Below the pieces are notes generated by a model that made no database searches, was not told the DNA's origin, and saw only the letters and a list, made by a program, of their open reading frames with translations. Positions 26,002 through 34,798 of a stretch of 64,000 nt of DNA are shown here, one piece after another. The position numbers and the translations under genes were made by a program. The stretch's first letter is position 1. Each line of letters starts with the position of its first letter. The DNA comes from Micromonospora sp. RP3T (GTDB lineage: Bacteria; Actinomycetota; Actinomycetes; Mycobacteriales; Micromonosporaceae), in the NCBI RefSeq assembly GCF_003027925.1, contig NZ_PYPS01000007.1, positions 62,001 through 126,000 of the forward strand, in the 5' to 3' direction.

Positions 26002-28437
26002 CTAAGCCTGACGCATCTCACGCGATGAGTCAACTGATCCCACATTTTGGTTCACGGACGTGGGCGTGTCGGTCGTCGACACCCCCTCCACGCCAGCCGT
26101 CACCTGCGGGGACGCCTCCACGGCGGGGCGTGGGGCGGGCGGGTTGTTACGCAGCCGCGGCAGCAACGGCGACGGCGTACGCGTCGGCGGGGACGGCGGC
26201 GCGGGCGGGATCGCGGCGGGCCGGTTGCCGGGCGCGGTGGCCGCCTCCAGCATCGCCTCCAGGTGCTCGGCCGGCACCCCCCAGCCGAAGAGCGCGCCCT
26301 GGCCGAACCGGCAGCCGGCGGCCACCACGGCGGCCAGCTCGGTCGGGTTGGTGACCCCCTCGGCGATCACCTCCAGCCCGAGCTGGTGGCCGAGGCGCAT
26401 GACGATGTCGACCATCGGGGCGAACGCCGGCCCCTCCCGGCCCACCGGCCGCACCGGCTCGTGCTCGGCGACCAGACTGTGGTCGATCTTGAGGATGTCG
26501 ATCGGCAGCCGCCGCAGCTGCCCCAGCGAGGAGTAGCCGGCGCCGAAGTCGTCGAGCGCGATCCGGACGCCGGTCAGCCGCAACGCGGTCAGCCGCCGGA
26601 TCAGCTCGTCCAGGTCGGTGGCGACGGCGTGCTCGGTCACCTCCAGCACCAGCCGCTGCGGCGGCACGTGGTGCGCGCGCAACGCGTCGGCCACCTGGAC
26701 GACGTACTGCGGGGCGTGCAGCTCGCGCGGCGAGACGTTCACCGACACCCAGACGTCGTGCCCGTCGGCCAGCCAGCGGGAGAGCTGGTAGCACGCCTGG
26801 TGCAGCACCCACGCGCCGAGCTTGGCGATCATCCCGCACTCCTCGGCCAGCGGGATGAACTCGTCCGGCCGGACGTTGCCCAGCTCCGGGTGACGCCAGC
26901 GGAGCAGCGCCTCGGCGCCGACCGGCCGGACCGAGGGCAGCGAAGCCACCGGCTGGAAGACCAGCCGCAGCTCGTCGCGCTCGATCGCGCCGCGCAGCTC
27001 GTGCTCCAGCCGGGTGCGCCGGCTCAGCAACTGGTCGTACGTGGCGTCGTAGCGCTCGATCCGGTTCTTGCCGCGCTGCTTGGCGTAGCGCAACGCCAGG
27101 TCGGCGTTGCGCAGCAACAGCTCGACGTCGTGGACGCCCGGGCTGCCGGCCACCCCGATGCTGACCGAGAGGAAGACCGGCCCGTCCGCCTCCTCGTACG
27201 GGCGGCCGAGCACCCCGAGCAGCCGCTCGGCGACCGGCCCGGGCTCGGCCGAACCGTGCATCAGCACCGCGAACTCGTCGCCGCCGAGGCGGGCGGCCAG
27301 ATCGCCCGGCCGCAGGTTGCCGCGCAGCCGCCGACCCACCTCGGCGAGCACCGCGTCGCCGACGTCGTGCCCGCGCATGTCGTTGACGTTCTTGAAGCCG
27401 TCCAGGTCGAGCCCGAGCAGCACGCAGGGCACCCCCGTCTCGGCGCACCGGTGCAGGGCCCGCAGCAGCCCGCGCCGGTTGGCCAGGTCGGTGAGCGGAT
27501 CGGTGTGCGCCAGCTCGCGGAAGTGCGCCTCCCGTTCGGCCAGCCGGACGGCGTAGCCGCGCACGTCGTTGAGGGCGAGATACTGCCGGGCGACGAGCGC
27601 GAACCCCTCGACACTGCCGGTCACGATGCCGTACCCGTCGAACCGGCCGCCCTGGGTGAGGTGGTACATCGCGGAGGCGGCCATGGCGAACATCGGCACG
27701 AACGCGTACTCGCCGTCGCGGCGGATGAGGTCGACGTCGAACCGCGTCGCGTCCGCCCGGCGCCCGGCGACGGCGGTGGTCACCAGGCCGGCCACGGTCA
27801 GCACGGCGCCGGCCAGCAGCATGCCCGGGCCGCCCTGGCAGAGCCCGGCCGCCACGCCCAGGCCCCCGGCGGTCACCGCGATCGCGCCGCCGCCGAGCAG
27901 CGTCAGCCAGCCGCGCGGCGGGGCGGCGCGCAGCACCAGGATCAGCGTCAGCCCGGTGGTGAGCGCGGCGCTGACGGTGGCCAGCAGGATGGGCAGGCAG
28001 GCGACCGGGGTGGCGTCGCCGAGCAGCCGGGTCGGCGCGCTGAACGCCACCCAGCCGACGAACCACAACGCGGTCGCCATGATCACGCCGTCGAGCAGCA
28101 GCCGGGCGGTGGCGGCCCGGGTCGCCGCCGCGCCGGGCAACCGCAGCAGCGCGGCGCCGAGGCCCACCGCGGCCACGGTGGTGGACGCCGCGACGAGCGT
28201 GGCCCAGCCGGTGCGCTGGCCCTGCCGGTGCGCCCAGTGGTCCCCGGCGAGCAGCAGGCCGGCCAGGCCGAGGAGCAGGCTGAGCAGGGCGGTCCCGCCG
28301 GCCACGGCCAGCAGCAGGTGGGCCTGCCGACGGGGGCCGGTGCGGCGCCGGGCCGACGCGGCGAGCAGCGCGACGGCGCCGGCCGCGACGCAACCGCTCA
28401 GCGCCGCGACGGCGACCATCCCCGGGGACGACTGCAC
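26002..28437 (-). CDS. Membrane GGDEF-EAL protein (c-di-GMP turnover)
   Basis: 811 residues. Seven or so hydrophobic helices (about 1-250) form a membrane sensor of unrecognised type. A GGDEF domain (about 320-480) keeps [10 protein letters not shown], and an EAL domain (about 500-740) keeps [17 protein letters not shown] and VIAEGV. Both catalytic sites look intact, so it could make and break c-di-GMP. The last 60 residues are Pro-rich. GTG 28437 is used because AGAGTT ends about 6 nt upstream; ATG 28419 is equally possible. Its stop codon overlaps the ilvB promoter region. It diverges from ilvD. Confidence 0.88.
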   Translation of the reverse strand: MQSSPGMVAVAALSGCVAAGAVALLAASARRRTGPRRQAHLLLAVAGGTALLSLLLGLAGLLLAGDHWAHRQGQRTGWATLVAASTTVAAVGLGAALLRLPGAAATRAATARLLLDGVIMATALWFVGWVAFSAPTRLLGDATPVACLPILLATVSAALTTGLTLILVLRAAPPRGWLTLLGGGAIAVTAGGLGVAAGLCQGGPGMLLAGAVLTVAGLVTTAVAGRRADATRFDVDLIRRDGEYAFVPMFAMAASAMYHLTQGGRFDGYGIVTGSVEGFALVARQYLALNDVRGYAVRLAEREAHFRELAHTDPLTDLANRRGLLRALHRCAETGVPCVLLGLDLDGFKNVNDMRGHDVGDAVLAEVGRRLRGNLRPGDLAARLGGDEFAVLMHGSAEPGPVAERLLGVLGRPYEEADGPVFLSVSIGVAGSPGVHDVELLLRNADLALRYAKQRGKNRIERYDATYDQLLSRRTRLEHELRGAIERDELRLVFQPVASLPSVRPVGAEALLRWRHPELGNVRPDEFIPLAEECGMIAKLGAWVLHQACYQLSRWLADGHDVWVSVNVSPRELHAPQYVVQVADALRAHHVPPQRLVLEVTEHAVATDLDELIRRLTALRLTGVRIALDDFGAGYSSLGQLRRLPIDILKIDHSLVAEHEPVRPVGREGPAFAPMVDIVMRLGHQLGLEVIAEGVTNPTELAAVVAAGCRFGQGALFGWGVPAEHLEAMLEAATAPGNRPAAIPPAPPSPPTRTPSPLLPRLRNNPPAPRPAVEASPQVTAGVEGVSTTDTPTSVNQNVGSVDSSREMRQA
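26005..26033 (-). promoter_or_regulatory. Promoter of the ilvBNC leader
   Basis: TTGACT (26028-26033) and CAGGCT (26005-26010) on the minus strand are 17 nt apart; the start is expected about 7 nt on, at the leader ATG. The promoter lies inside the 3' end of the GGDEF-EAL gene on the same strand. Confidence 0.65.
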
Positions 28438-28548
28438 GTGTCCAACTCTGCCGGATCCGTGCCCTCCGTGGGGGACCGGGTGTGCAACTGTTGGGACACA
28501 GGGTGTACGCCCGGAAGTCGCCGGGCCGGCGGTGTCAGACTGGTGGAC

Positions 28549-30396
28549 ATGCCTGAGCTGCGGTCGAGGACATCCACCCACGGTCGGACGATGGCCGGCG
28601 CCCGGGCCCTCTGGCGGGCCACCGGGATGACCGACGACGACTTCGGCAAGCCGATCGTCGCCATCGCCAACAGTTTCACCCAGTTCGTACCCGGTCATGT
28701 CCATCTCAAGGACCTCGGCGGCCTGGTGGCGGACGCGGTGGCCGAGGCCGGCGGCGTGGGTCGGGAGTTCAACACCATCGCCGTCGACGACGGCATCGCC
28801 ATGGGCCACGGCGGCATGCTCTACTCGCTGCCCAGCCGCGAGCTGATCGCCGACGCGGTGGAATACATGGTCAACGCGCACTGCGCGGACGCCCTGGTCT
28901 GCATCTCCAACTGCGACAAGATCACCCCCGGAATGCTGCTCGCCGCGCTGCGGCTGAACATCCCGACCGTGTTCGTCTCCGGCGGCCCGATGGAGGCCGG
29001 CAAGACGGTGGCGATCGAGGGCGTCGTCCACTCCAAGATCGACCTGATCGACGCCATGATCGCTTCCTCGAACGAGGCGGTCACCGACGACCAGCTCGGC
29101 GAGATCGAACGCTCGGCGTGCCCGACCTGCGGCTCCTGCTCCGGCATGTTCACCGCCAACTCGATGAACTGCCTGACCGAGGCGATCGGCCTGGCGCTGC
29201 CCGGCAACGGCTCGACGCTGGCCACCCACGCCGCGCGCCGGTCGCTCTTCGTCGAGGCCGGCCGCACCGCCGTGGAGATCGCCAAGCGCTGGTACGACGA
29301 GGACGACGCCTCGGTGCTGCCCCGGAACGTCGCCAACCGGAAGGCGTTCGACAACGCGGTCGCGCTCGACGTGGCCATGGGCGGCTCGACGAACACGATC
29401 CTGCACCTGCTCGCCGCCGCCCGCGAGGCCGAGCTGGACTTCGAGGTGGCCGACATCGACGCCGTCTCCCGCCGGGTGCCGTGCCTGGCCAAGGTCGCCC
29501 CGAACTCGCCGAACTACCACATGGAGGACGTGCACCGGGCCGGCGGCATCCCCGCCATCCTCGGCGAGCTGGACCGCGCCGGCCTGCTCCACCGCGACGT
29601 GCACGCGGTGCACTCCCCCAGCCTCGACCGGTGGCTTGCCGACTGGGACGTCCGGGGCGGCTCACCCACCCCGACCGCGGTCGAGCTGTTCCACGCCGCG
29701 CCCGGCGGCGTGCGTACCACCGAGCCGTTCTCCACCACCAACCGCTGGTCGTCGCTGGACACCGACGCGGCCGGCGGCTGCATCCGCGACCTCGCGCACG
29801 CCTACAGCGCCGACGGCGGGCTGGCCATCCTGCACGGCAACCTGGCGCCGGACGGCTGCGTGGTGAAGACCGCCGGGGTGCCCGAGGAGTGCCTGACGTT
29901 CCGCGGCCCGGCCAAGGTCTTCGAGTCGCAGGACGACGCGGTGACCGCCATCCTGGCCAAGCAGATCGTCGCCGGCGACGTGGTGGTGATCCGCTACGAG
30001 GGCCCGAAGGGCGGCCCCGGCATGCAGGAGATGCTCTACCCCACCTCGTTCCTCAAGGGCCGGGGGCTCGGGCGCGCCTGCGCGCTACTCACCGACGGCC
30101 GGTTCTCCGGCGGCACCTCCGGCCTGTCCATCGGGCACGTCTCCCCGGAGGCGGCCTCCGGCGGGCTGATCGCGCTGGTGCGCGACGGCGACGAGGTCGT
30201 CATCGACATCCCGGGCCGCTCCATCGAGCTGAACGTGCCCGCCGACGAGCTGACCGCGCGCCGGGTGGCCCAGGAGAAGCGCGACCGCCCGTACACCCCG
30301 ACCGACCGGCAGCGCCCGGTCTCGGCGGCGCTGCGCGCGTACGCCTCGATGGCCACCTCGGCCAGCGACGGCGCGTACCGTCGCGTCCCCGAGTAG
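28549..30396 (+). CDS. ilvD: Dihydroxy-acid dehydratase
   Basis: 615 residues of the IlvD/Edd family. Cluster cysteines appear in [11 protein letters not shown] and [16 protein letters not shown]; the C-terminal block [14 protein letters not shown] is conserved. It dehydrates dihydroxy acids to the 2-oxo acids of valine and isoleucine. ATG 28549 gives the family N-terminus [18 protein letters not shown]. It diverges from the GGDEF-EAL gene and is followed, 4 nt after its stop codon, by a 52-bp hairpin repeat. Confidence 0.97.
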   Translation: MPELRSRTSTHGRTMAGARALWRATGMTDDDFGKPIVAIANSFTQFVPGHVHLKDLGGLVADAVAEAGGVGREFNTIAVDDGIAMGHGGMLYSLPSRELIADAVEYMVNAHCADALVCISNCDKITPGMLLAALRLNIPTVFVSGGPMEAGKTVAIEGVVHSKIDLIDAMIASSNEAVTDDQLGEIERSACPTCGSCSGMFTANSMNCLTEAIGLALPGNGSTLATHAARRSLFVEAGRTAVEIAKRWYDEDDASVLPRNVANRKAFDNAVALDVAMGGSTNTILHLLAAAREAELDFEVADIDAVSRRVPCLAKVAPNSPNYHMEDVHRAGGIPAILGELDRAGLLHRDVHAVHSPSLDRWLADWDVRGGSPTPTAVELFHAAPGGVRTTEPFSTTNRWSSLDTDAAGGCIRDLAHAYSADGGLAILHGNLAPDGCVVKTAGVPEECLTFRGPAKVFESQDDAVTAILAKQIVAGDVVVIRYEGPKGGPGMQEMLYPTSFLKGRGLGRACALLTDGRFSGGTSGLSIGHVSPEAASGGLIALVRDGDEVVIDIPGRSIELNVPADELTARRVAQEKRDRPYTPTDRQRPVSAALRAYASMATSASDGAYRRVPE

Positions 30397-30400
30397 GTGC

Positions 30401-30452
30401 AAGGAGGGGCCCCCGCTTAACGCATTTTGTATAGGCGGGGCCCCCGCTTAAC
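30401..30452 (+). repeat. GGGGCCCC hairpin repeat, copy A
   Basis: A 52-bp element 4 nt after the ilvD stop codon. The stem GGGGCCCCCGC / GCGGGGCCCC closes an 18-nt loop TTAACGCATTTTGTATAG. The block GGGGCCCCCGCTTAAC occurs at both ends as a direct repeat. Copies B, C and D in this window share the plan. It may terminate ilvD. Confidence 0.9.
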
Positions 30453-30477
30453 ACCCCCGCCGGTAACGTGCGGCGGC

Positions 30478-31200
30478 GTGGAGACGACGGTGAGCTACGC
30501 GCGACTGATCCGACCGGCGATCGACCGGGTCTACATGGGCGCCCGCCTGAAGGCGCGCCCCCGGATGGCGGCGTTCTACGCCGAACGCGGCCACGAACTC
30601 GGCATGGAGAACACGCTCTTCTCCGGCGTGCTGGCCCGGCCGCTGCCGGCCGAGGCGCTCGCCGACGGCCTCGTCTACACCGGTGTGGACCTGAGCCGGG
30701 AGCTGGCGCAGGGCGTCTTCGTCCGCGACGACGAGGGCGCCTGGCACCTGACCGAACGCGGCCGGGAGTTGGCGTCGTTCGGTCAGCGCGCCACCGGCGA
30801 GGCCGCCGAGGAGCTGTGGGGGACGCGGCCCGAGGTGCTGCCCGGACTGAGCGTCGTGCCCCGGCTCGCGGAACTGGTCGGCCGGGTGTTGGCGCACGCG
30901 CAGGCCACCGGCGGGCCGGCGTTCCGGGCCATGTCCCCGCCGTACGAGCCGGCGGGCGCATCCCCGGCGCTGCTGCTCGTCACCCGGCTGGGCTCACTGC
31001 GGCACCACCGGGCGGACGCGCACCGGGCCGCGTGGCGGGCCGCCGGGCTGACCGCCGAGGAGATCCGCGCCCTGCCGGACGGGCCGGACCGCGCGCCGAT
31101 CGAGGCCGACACCGACCGCCGCGACGAGCCGGCGTACGCGGTGCTCACCGAGGCCGAGCGGTGGGAGCTGCTGGCCGGCCTCGCCGCCCTGCCCAACTAG
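30478..31200 (+). CDS. Uncharacterised protein with a winged-helix-like fold
   Basis: 240 residues. LTERGRELASFGQRATGEAAEELWG resembles the wing of MarR-like domains, and the overall pattern recalls the SCO6745-type helix-turn-helix family, but no DNA-recognition helix is obvious. The N-terminal block YARLIRPAIDRVYMGARLKAR is not one I recognise. GTG 30478 is chosen because TAACGT (30464-30469) ends 8 nt upstream. Function unknown; regulator is only a guess. Confidence 0.55.
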   Translation: METTVSYARLIRPAIDRVYMGARLKARPRMAAFYAERGHELGMENTLFSGVLARPLPAEALADGLVYTGVDLSRELAQGVFVRDDEGAWHLTERGRELASFGQRATGEAAEELWGTRPEVLPGLSVVPRLAELVGRVLAHAQATGGPAFRAMSPPYEPAGASPALLLVTRLGSLRHHRADAHRAAWRAAGLTAEEIRALPDGPDRAPIEADTDRRDEPAYAVLTEAERWELLAGLAALPN

Positions 31201-31209
31201 GGTCTCCGG

Positions 31210-31398
31210 CTACCGCTGCTCCGGCGACCTGCGCACCCAGAGCGCGACGCCCACCAGCAGACACGCGGCGCCGACGACTGCGACGGCGGACTTCGCCACG
31301 CCGGAGATATCAGCGACGAACGGGAAGGCACGTGTCGCGACCAGGGCCAGGAAGGCCAGCACGAACAGGACGACGGCGAGAATGCGATGCGGTGTCAC
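31210..31398 (-). CDS. Small membrane protein, 62 aa
   Basis: Two predicted transmembrane helices (about 5-24 and 35-54) and a basic C-terminus (VRRSPEQR). It starts at GTG 31398, 12 nt after the stop of a truncated coding remnant on the same strand, so it was probably the second gene of a former operon. No family recognised. Confidence 0.55.
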   Translation of the reverse strand: MTPHRILAVVLFVLAFLALVATRAFPFVADISGVAKSAVAVVGAACLLVGVALWVRRSPEQR

Positions 31399-31410
31399 CG
31401 GGCTATTCGA

Positions 31411-31620
31411 TCAGACCGGGTCGACCGAGAGGACTCGCCCGGAGGTCGGGGCGTGGCCGGTCGGGTGGAACGGTATGGCTGTCTTCAGGAGCGAGTTGGC
31501 GTTGTCCTTCGCGATGAGGTTCACGTTGCGCACGGACCATCGCAGGTGCAGCACCGCGACGTCGTACTTGTCGTTGGGCGCCCAGCCGATGACCGGGACG
31601 CTCTCGCCCCGAACCAGGGT
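31411..31620 (-). pseudogene. C-terminal coding remnant cut off at repeat copy B
   Basis: 69 sense codons end in TGA at 31411. They have strong G/C third-position bias and read like a folded domain (VIGWAPNDKYDVAVLHLRW, later AIPFHPTGHAPTSGRVL). No ATG or good start exists at the 5' end; upstream the frame enters repeat B and meets TAG in it. A short internal start at a GTG near the middle is possible but would lack a ribosome site. The simplest reading is that the 5' part was lost where the repeat now lies. I do not recognise the family. Confidence 0.6.
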
Positions 31621-31672
31621 GTTAAGCGGGGCCCCCTCCTATACCGGATGCGTTAACAGGGGGCCCCTCCTT
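31621..31672 (-). repeat. GGGGCCCC hairpin repeat, copy B
   Basis: A 52-bp element, minus orientation, 7 nt after the stop of the metalloprotease gene. Stem GGGGCCCCCT / AGGGGGCCCC, with the conserved TTAACGCAT...TATAG in the loop. The base pair next to the loop is T-A instead of C-G, so both arms changed together. It borders a truncated gene on its other side. Confidence 0.9.
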
Positions 31673-31679
31673 ACCGCAA

Positions 31680-34439
31680 TCAGATGATGCCGGTTTCGCG
31701 GGTGAGGTTGCGGACCTGCCACTCGCCGGCGACCACGTCGCTGTTGGGGCGGTACAGCAGCGCCGTGTTGCCGTTGACGGCGGTGTACGTGAGGTAACGG
31801 CGGGTGTCGCCCACCCAGGCCGAGATGCCGGTCCGGCCGGGCGGGAGGTCACCGGTCGGGATGTCCCGCACCTGCCAGGCGTCGCCGTCGGAGACGACCT
31901 CCCGCAGGCCGCCCTGGTAGTCGGCGCAGACGATCACCCAGGTGAGGTCGACCCCGTCGACGCTGAACAGCCGTTGCACGGTCATCGCGCGGGTGGGCGG
32001 CAACCCCAGCTCGGCGGTGAGCGACCGGGTGTGCCACACCCCGTCGCCGCCCAGCTCCCACATCCGGACGTCCAGGCGGTAGTCCAGGGCGAACAGGCGG
32101 TGCTCCTCACTGGCACGGGCCGACCCGAAGATCGGCATGGCCTCCAGCGGGGTCGGGTTCTCGGCCTGCGTCGCCCAGGTCAGCGAGATGTGGCTCCAGC
32201 CGTCGGCGTGTTCCTGGAGCAGGCGCAGCCCGTCCTCGTTGTCCCGGTACGCCACCGCGTCGAGGCCGGTCGCCTGGTCGACGTACCCGATGATGCTGCC
32301 GTTGTGGGTGCCCGCGCCCGGCTGCGAGATGTCCTGCCAGGTCCAGCCCGCACCGGGCGTCTCGGAGAGGCGGATGATCCGGCCGTCGGGGTCGCCGTAG
32401 ACGATCCGCTGGGTGTCGCCGTTGCGGTAGGCGTAGGGCGAGCCGGCGATCGGGGGCGCGCCGCCGGTCTCCACGTTCAGGTCGTTCCACCACCACTCGC
32501 CGCCGTCGTACCAGAGCTGGTGCAGGTGGTCACCGTCGCCCCGGTAGACGTACGACGGCACGCCGTCGTGGGCGAAGAAGAGACTGGGGGCGTGGCCGCG
32601 GGCCATCAGTGGCGCGCCGAGGTCGGCGGTGAGCCGGGTGTACGTCCAGGTGTCCGCGTCGGCCGGGTAGTGCACCAGGAGATGCTGCTCGCAGTCCTGG
32701 AGGGCGATGTGGTCGACGCCGGGCAGCACCTGCATGCCGGTGCCGGAGAGGAACGGCAGCCGACCGTACGCGTGGTGGATGCCGGCCCGGTCGTCGGACT
32801 TCGGGACGCGGTACCAGGTGGCGTTGCGGTACATGACGTTCTTCTTCTTGCCGTGGTGCAGGCCGAGCGCGTGGCCCAGCTCGTGCGTCACGACGTGCCG
32901 GAAGTCGGAGTTGTACCAGGTGAGGTCGAAGTAGCCGGGGGCATCCCAGTTGATCTCCCGATTGAAGATCATCGGGAGCTGGGCCCGTTCCGCCGGCCAG
33001 TTCTGCCCGGCGTACCACTTGGTGACCGCGTACACCGACCTGAACCAGTTCGAATCGCGGAAGACCGGGTCGTCGCCGACGGAGATGAGGATGTCCGCCT
33101 GAGCCGGGTCGTCGACCCGCTCGAAGTCGAACGGGCCGTACCAGTCGGCGCCGAGCACCTTGTTCCACTCGGCGAACGCCGCCCGGACGAGTTCCTCCTT
33201 CAACTCGTCGGTGAAGCCGGGCCGGGCGTTCGGCATGTGCATGTCGCCCAGGTGGTAGGTCAGGTTGGTGTGCCGGTAGTGGTTGAGCACGTGGAAGCTC
33301 GGCACCGCCGCCACCGGGTCCGGGTTGCCGCAGCCGGGAGCGGTCAGGTGCGCGACGGTGGTGGCGTCCGGACGCCCGGTCACCGGCAGCTCGTGGAACT
33401 CCTGGTACGCCCGCAGCGCCCCGCCCAGCCCGCCCGCGACCGGGTAGCCGGCGTCGGTGAGCAGTGTGGACACCGCCGCCAGCGGCACCTCGGTGAGGTC
33501 CGGCCGGATCAGCGACACCGTACCCTCGACGTTGTCGCCCACGTAGACGCCGCCGTCCGCGCCCACCTCGACGCCGTACGGGCTGGGACCGGTGACCACC
33601 GGTTCGAGCGTGTGCGGCTGGTACGGGCCGGTGGCGTCGATGAACTGGGCGCCCCGGTCGGTGGCGGCCCAGGCCTGCGACAGGTGCGGGTGCGCGGCGA
33701 GGTCCCGCGCCCCGGCCGCCGTGCCCACCGCCCCCAGCCGCTCCCCCGTCTCGGGCGCGTGCACGCCGGCCAGCGGATGTACCGAGCCGCCGCCCAGGGA
33801 GGCCAGGTAGATCAGGCCGTCCTGGCCGACCGCCACCGGCCCCGGCTGGAGGCGCGACGGCGTGACCGGCGTGGCCCGCACCGTACCGTCCGGTTCGACC
33901 ACGGCGAGCGCGTCCACCGGCGGGGTGGCCGCCTGGTCGGAGAGGGAGACATGGACGCGGCCGTCCGGGGCGACGGCGAGCCGCACCGGCCGTGACGGCA
34001 GGGCGATGATCCGGCGCCGCGCCGGGTCCCCGGCCTCGATGGCGAAGAGTCGCCGATGCGCCCAGTCGGCGGTGTACAGCACGTCGGCGGCCGGGTCGAC
34101 GGCCACCGCGATCAGCCCGAAGCCGATCGGGATCTCCTCGACCCGGCCGGTGTCCAGCGCGCAGGCCGAGACGCTGTAACTCTCCTTGCCCCAGTTCATC
34201 ACGTACGCGGTCCGCCGACCCGGATGCCAGGCGACCGCCCGCGGGTAGTGGCCGACCGGCATCGGGGCCGCGACCGGGGCGAGCGTACGCGGGTCGAGCA
34301 CGTGCAGCTTTCCCCGACCGGAGGCGCCGTAGTGGGTGGCGAGCAGCACCGGACCGGCCAAAACGAGGCCGTGGACCGACCCGGGGTCCTCCGACGTGCC
34401 GAGGCGGACGTGGAACGGCGGCGGAACAGGAGTGGCCAT
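31680..34439 (-). CDS. Matrixin-type metalloprotease with two beta-propellers
   Basis: 919 residues. An N-terminal propeller (about 20-325, repeated VDP/AxDG-type blades) is followed by a peptidoglycan-binding-like helix bundle (about 325-366). PGCGNPD (Cys370) resembles the cysteine switch of animal matrix metalloproteinases. A matrixin catalytic domain (about 390-560) has HELGHALGLHH (519-529) and Met-turn NVMY. A second propeller-like region fills about 565-919. So the order from 325 onward mirrors animal proMMPs: pro-domain, switch, catalytic domain, propeller. No signal peptide or membrane helix is visible, so how it would leave the cell is unclear. ATG 34439 has GAGGT at 5 nt. Confidence 0.85.
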   Translation of the reverse strand: MATPVPPPFHVRLGTSEDPGSVHGLVLAGPVLLATHYGASGRGKLHVLDPRTLAPVAAPMPVGHYPRAVAWHPGRRTAYVMNWGKESYSVSACALDTGRVEEIPIGFGLIAVAVDPAADVLYTADWAHRRLFAIEAGDPARRRIIALPSRPVRLAVAPDGRVHVSLSDQAATPPVDALAVVEPDGTVRATPVTPSRLQPGPVAVGQDGLIYLASLGGGSVHPLAGVHAPETGERLGAVGTAAGARDLAAHPHLSQAWAATDRGAQFIDATGPYQPHTLEPVVTGPSPYGVEVGADGGVYVGDNVEGTVSLIRPDLTEVPLAAVSTLLTDAGYPVAGGLGGALRAYQEFHELPVTGRPDATTVAHLTAPGCGNPDPVAAVPSFHVLNHYRHTNLTYHLGDMHMPNARPGFTDELKEELVRAAFAEWNKVLGADWYGPFDFERVDDPAQADILISVGDDPVFRDSNWFRSVYAVTKWYAGQNWPAERAQLPMIFNREINWDAPGYFDLTWYNSDFRHVVTHELGHALGLHHGKKKNVMYRNATWYRVPKSDDRAGIHHAYGRLPFLSGTGMQVLPGVDHIALQDCEQHLLVHYPADADTWTYTRLTADLGAPLMARGHAPSLFFAHDGVPSYVYRGDGDHLHQLWYDGGEWWWNDLNVETGGAPPIAGSPYAYRNGDTQRIVYGDPDGRIIRLSETPGAGWTWQDISQPGAGTHNGSIIGYVDQATGLDAVAYRDNEDGLRLLQEHADGWSHISLTWATQAENPTPLEAMPIFGSARASEEHRLFALDYRLDVRMWELGGDGVWHTRSLTAELGLPPTRAMTVQRLFSVDGVDLTWVIVCADYQGGLREVVSDGDAWQVRDIPTGDLPPGRTGISAWVGDTRRYLTYTAVNGNTALLYRPNSDVVAGEWQVRNLTRETGII

Positions 34440-34798
34440 GGTGACCTCGACTGGCGACAGGGTCCGGGCGGACCGTTTCGACGGACCGCTTCGGTCCACC
34501 ACCAGTGGAGGTCGCCACCGTGCCGCTGTCAGTCGTTTCCCCGGCGCGGTGCGGTCAGATCTCGGATCCTCGCCGTGGTGGCGGCCGGGAATCGCAGTCA
34601 GCTAACAGACGGAAGGGCCGGTAAGGGCCGAACCGTTGACCCGGACGCCTCCGTCCGGCAGACCGATCCGGGCCGGGCGGATCGTCCGACACCCGACCCG
34701 GGCAGCTCTTTCCATGCGTACGCGCCCACGATCACGCCGCTTTCCGGCCCGGCCCGCAGGTAACTTCTCGTACCACCGCCTTCACGAGGAGTATCCGC
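34440..34798. other. Intergenic region between divergent genes
   Basis: 359 nt between the metalloprotease and nuclease starts. It holds two small stem-loops, GGACCG-CTT-CGGTCC (34483-34497) and CCGGACG-CCTC-CGTCCGG (34641-34658), and the GAGGAG ribosome site of the next gene. I could not find a convincing -35/-10 pair. Confidence 0.4.
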
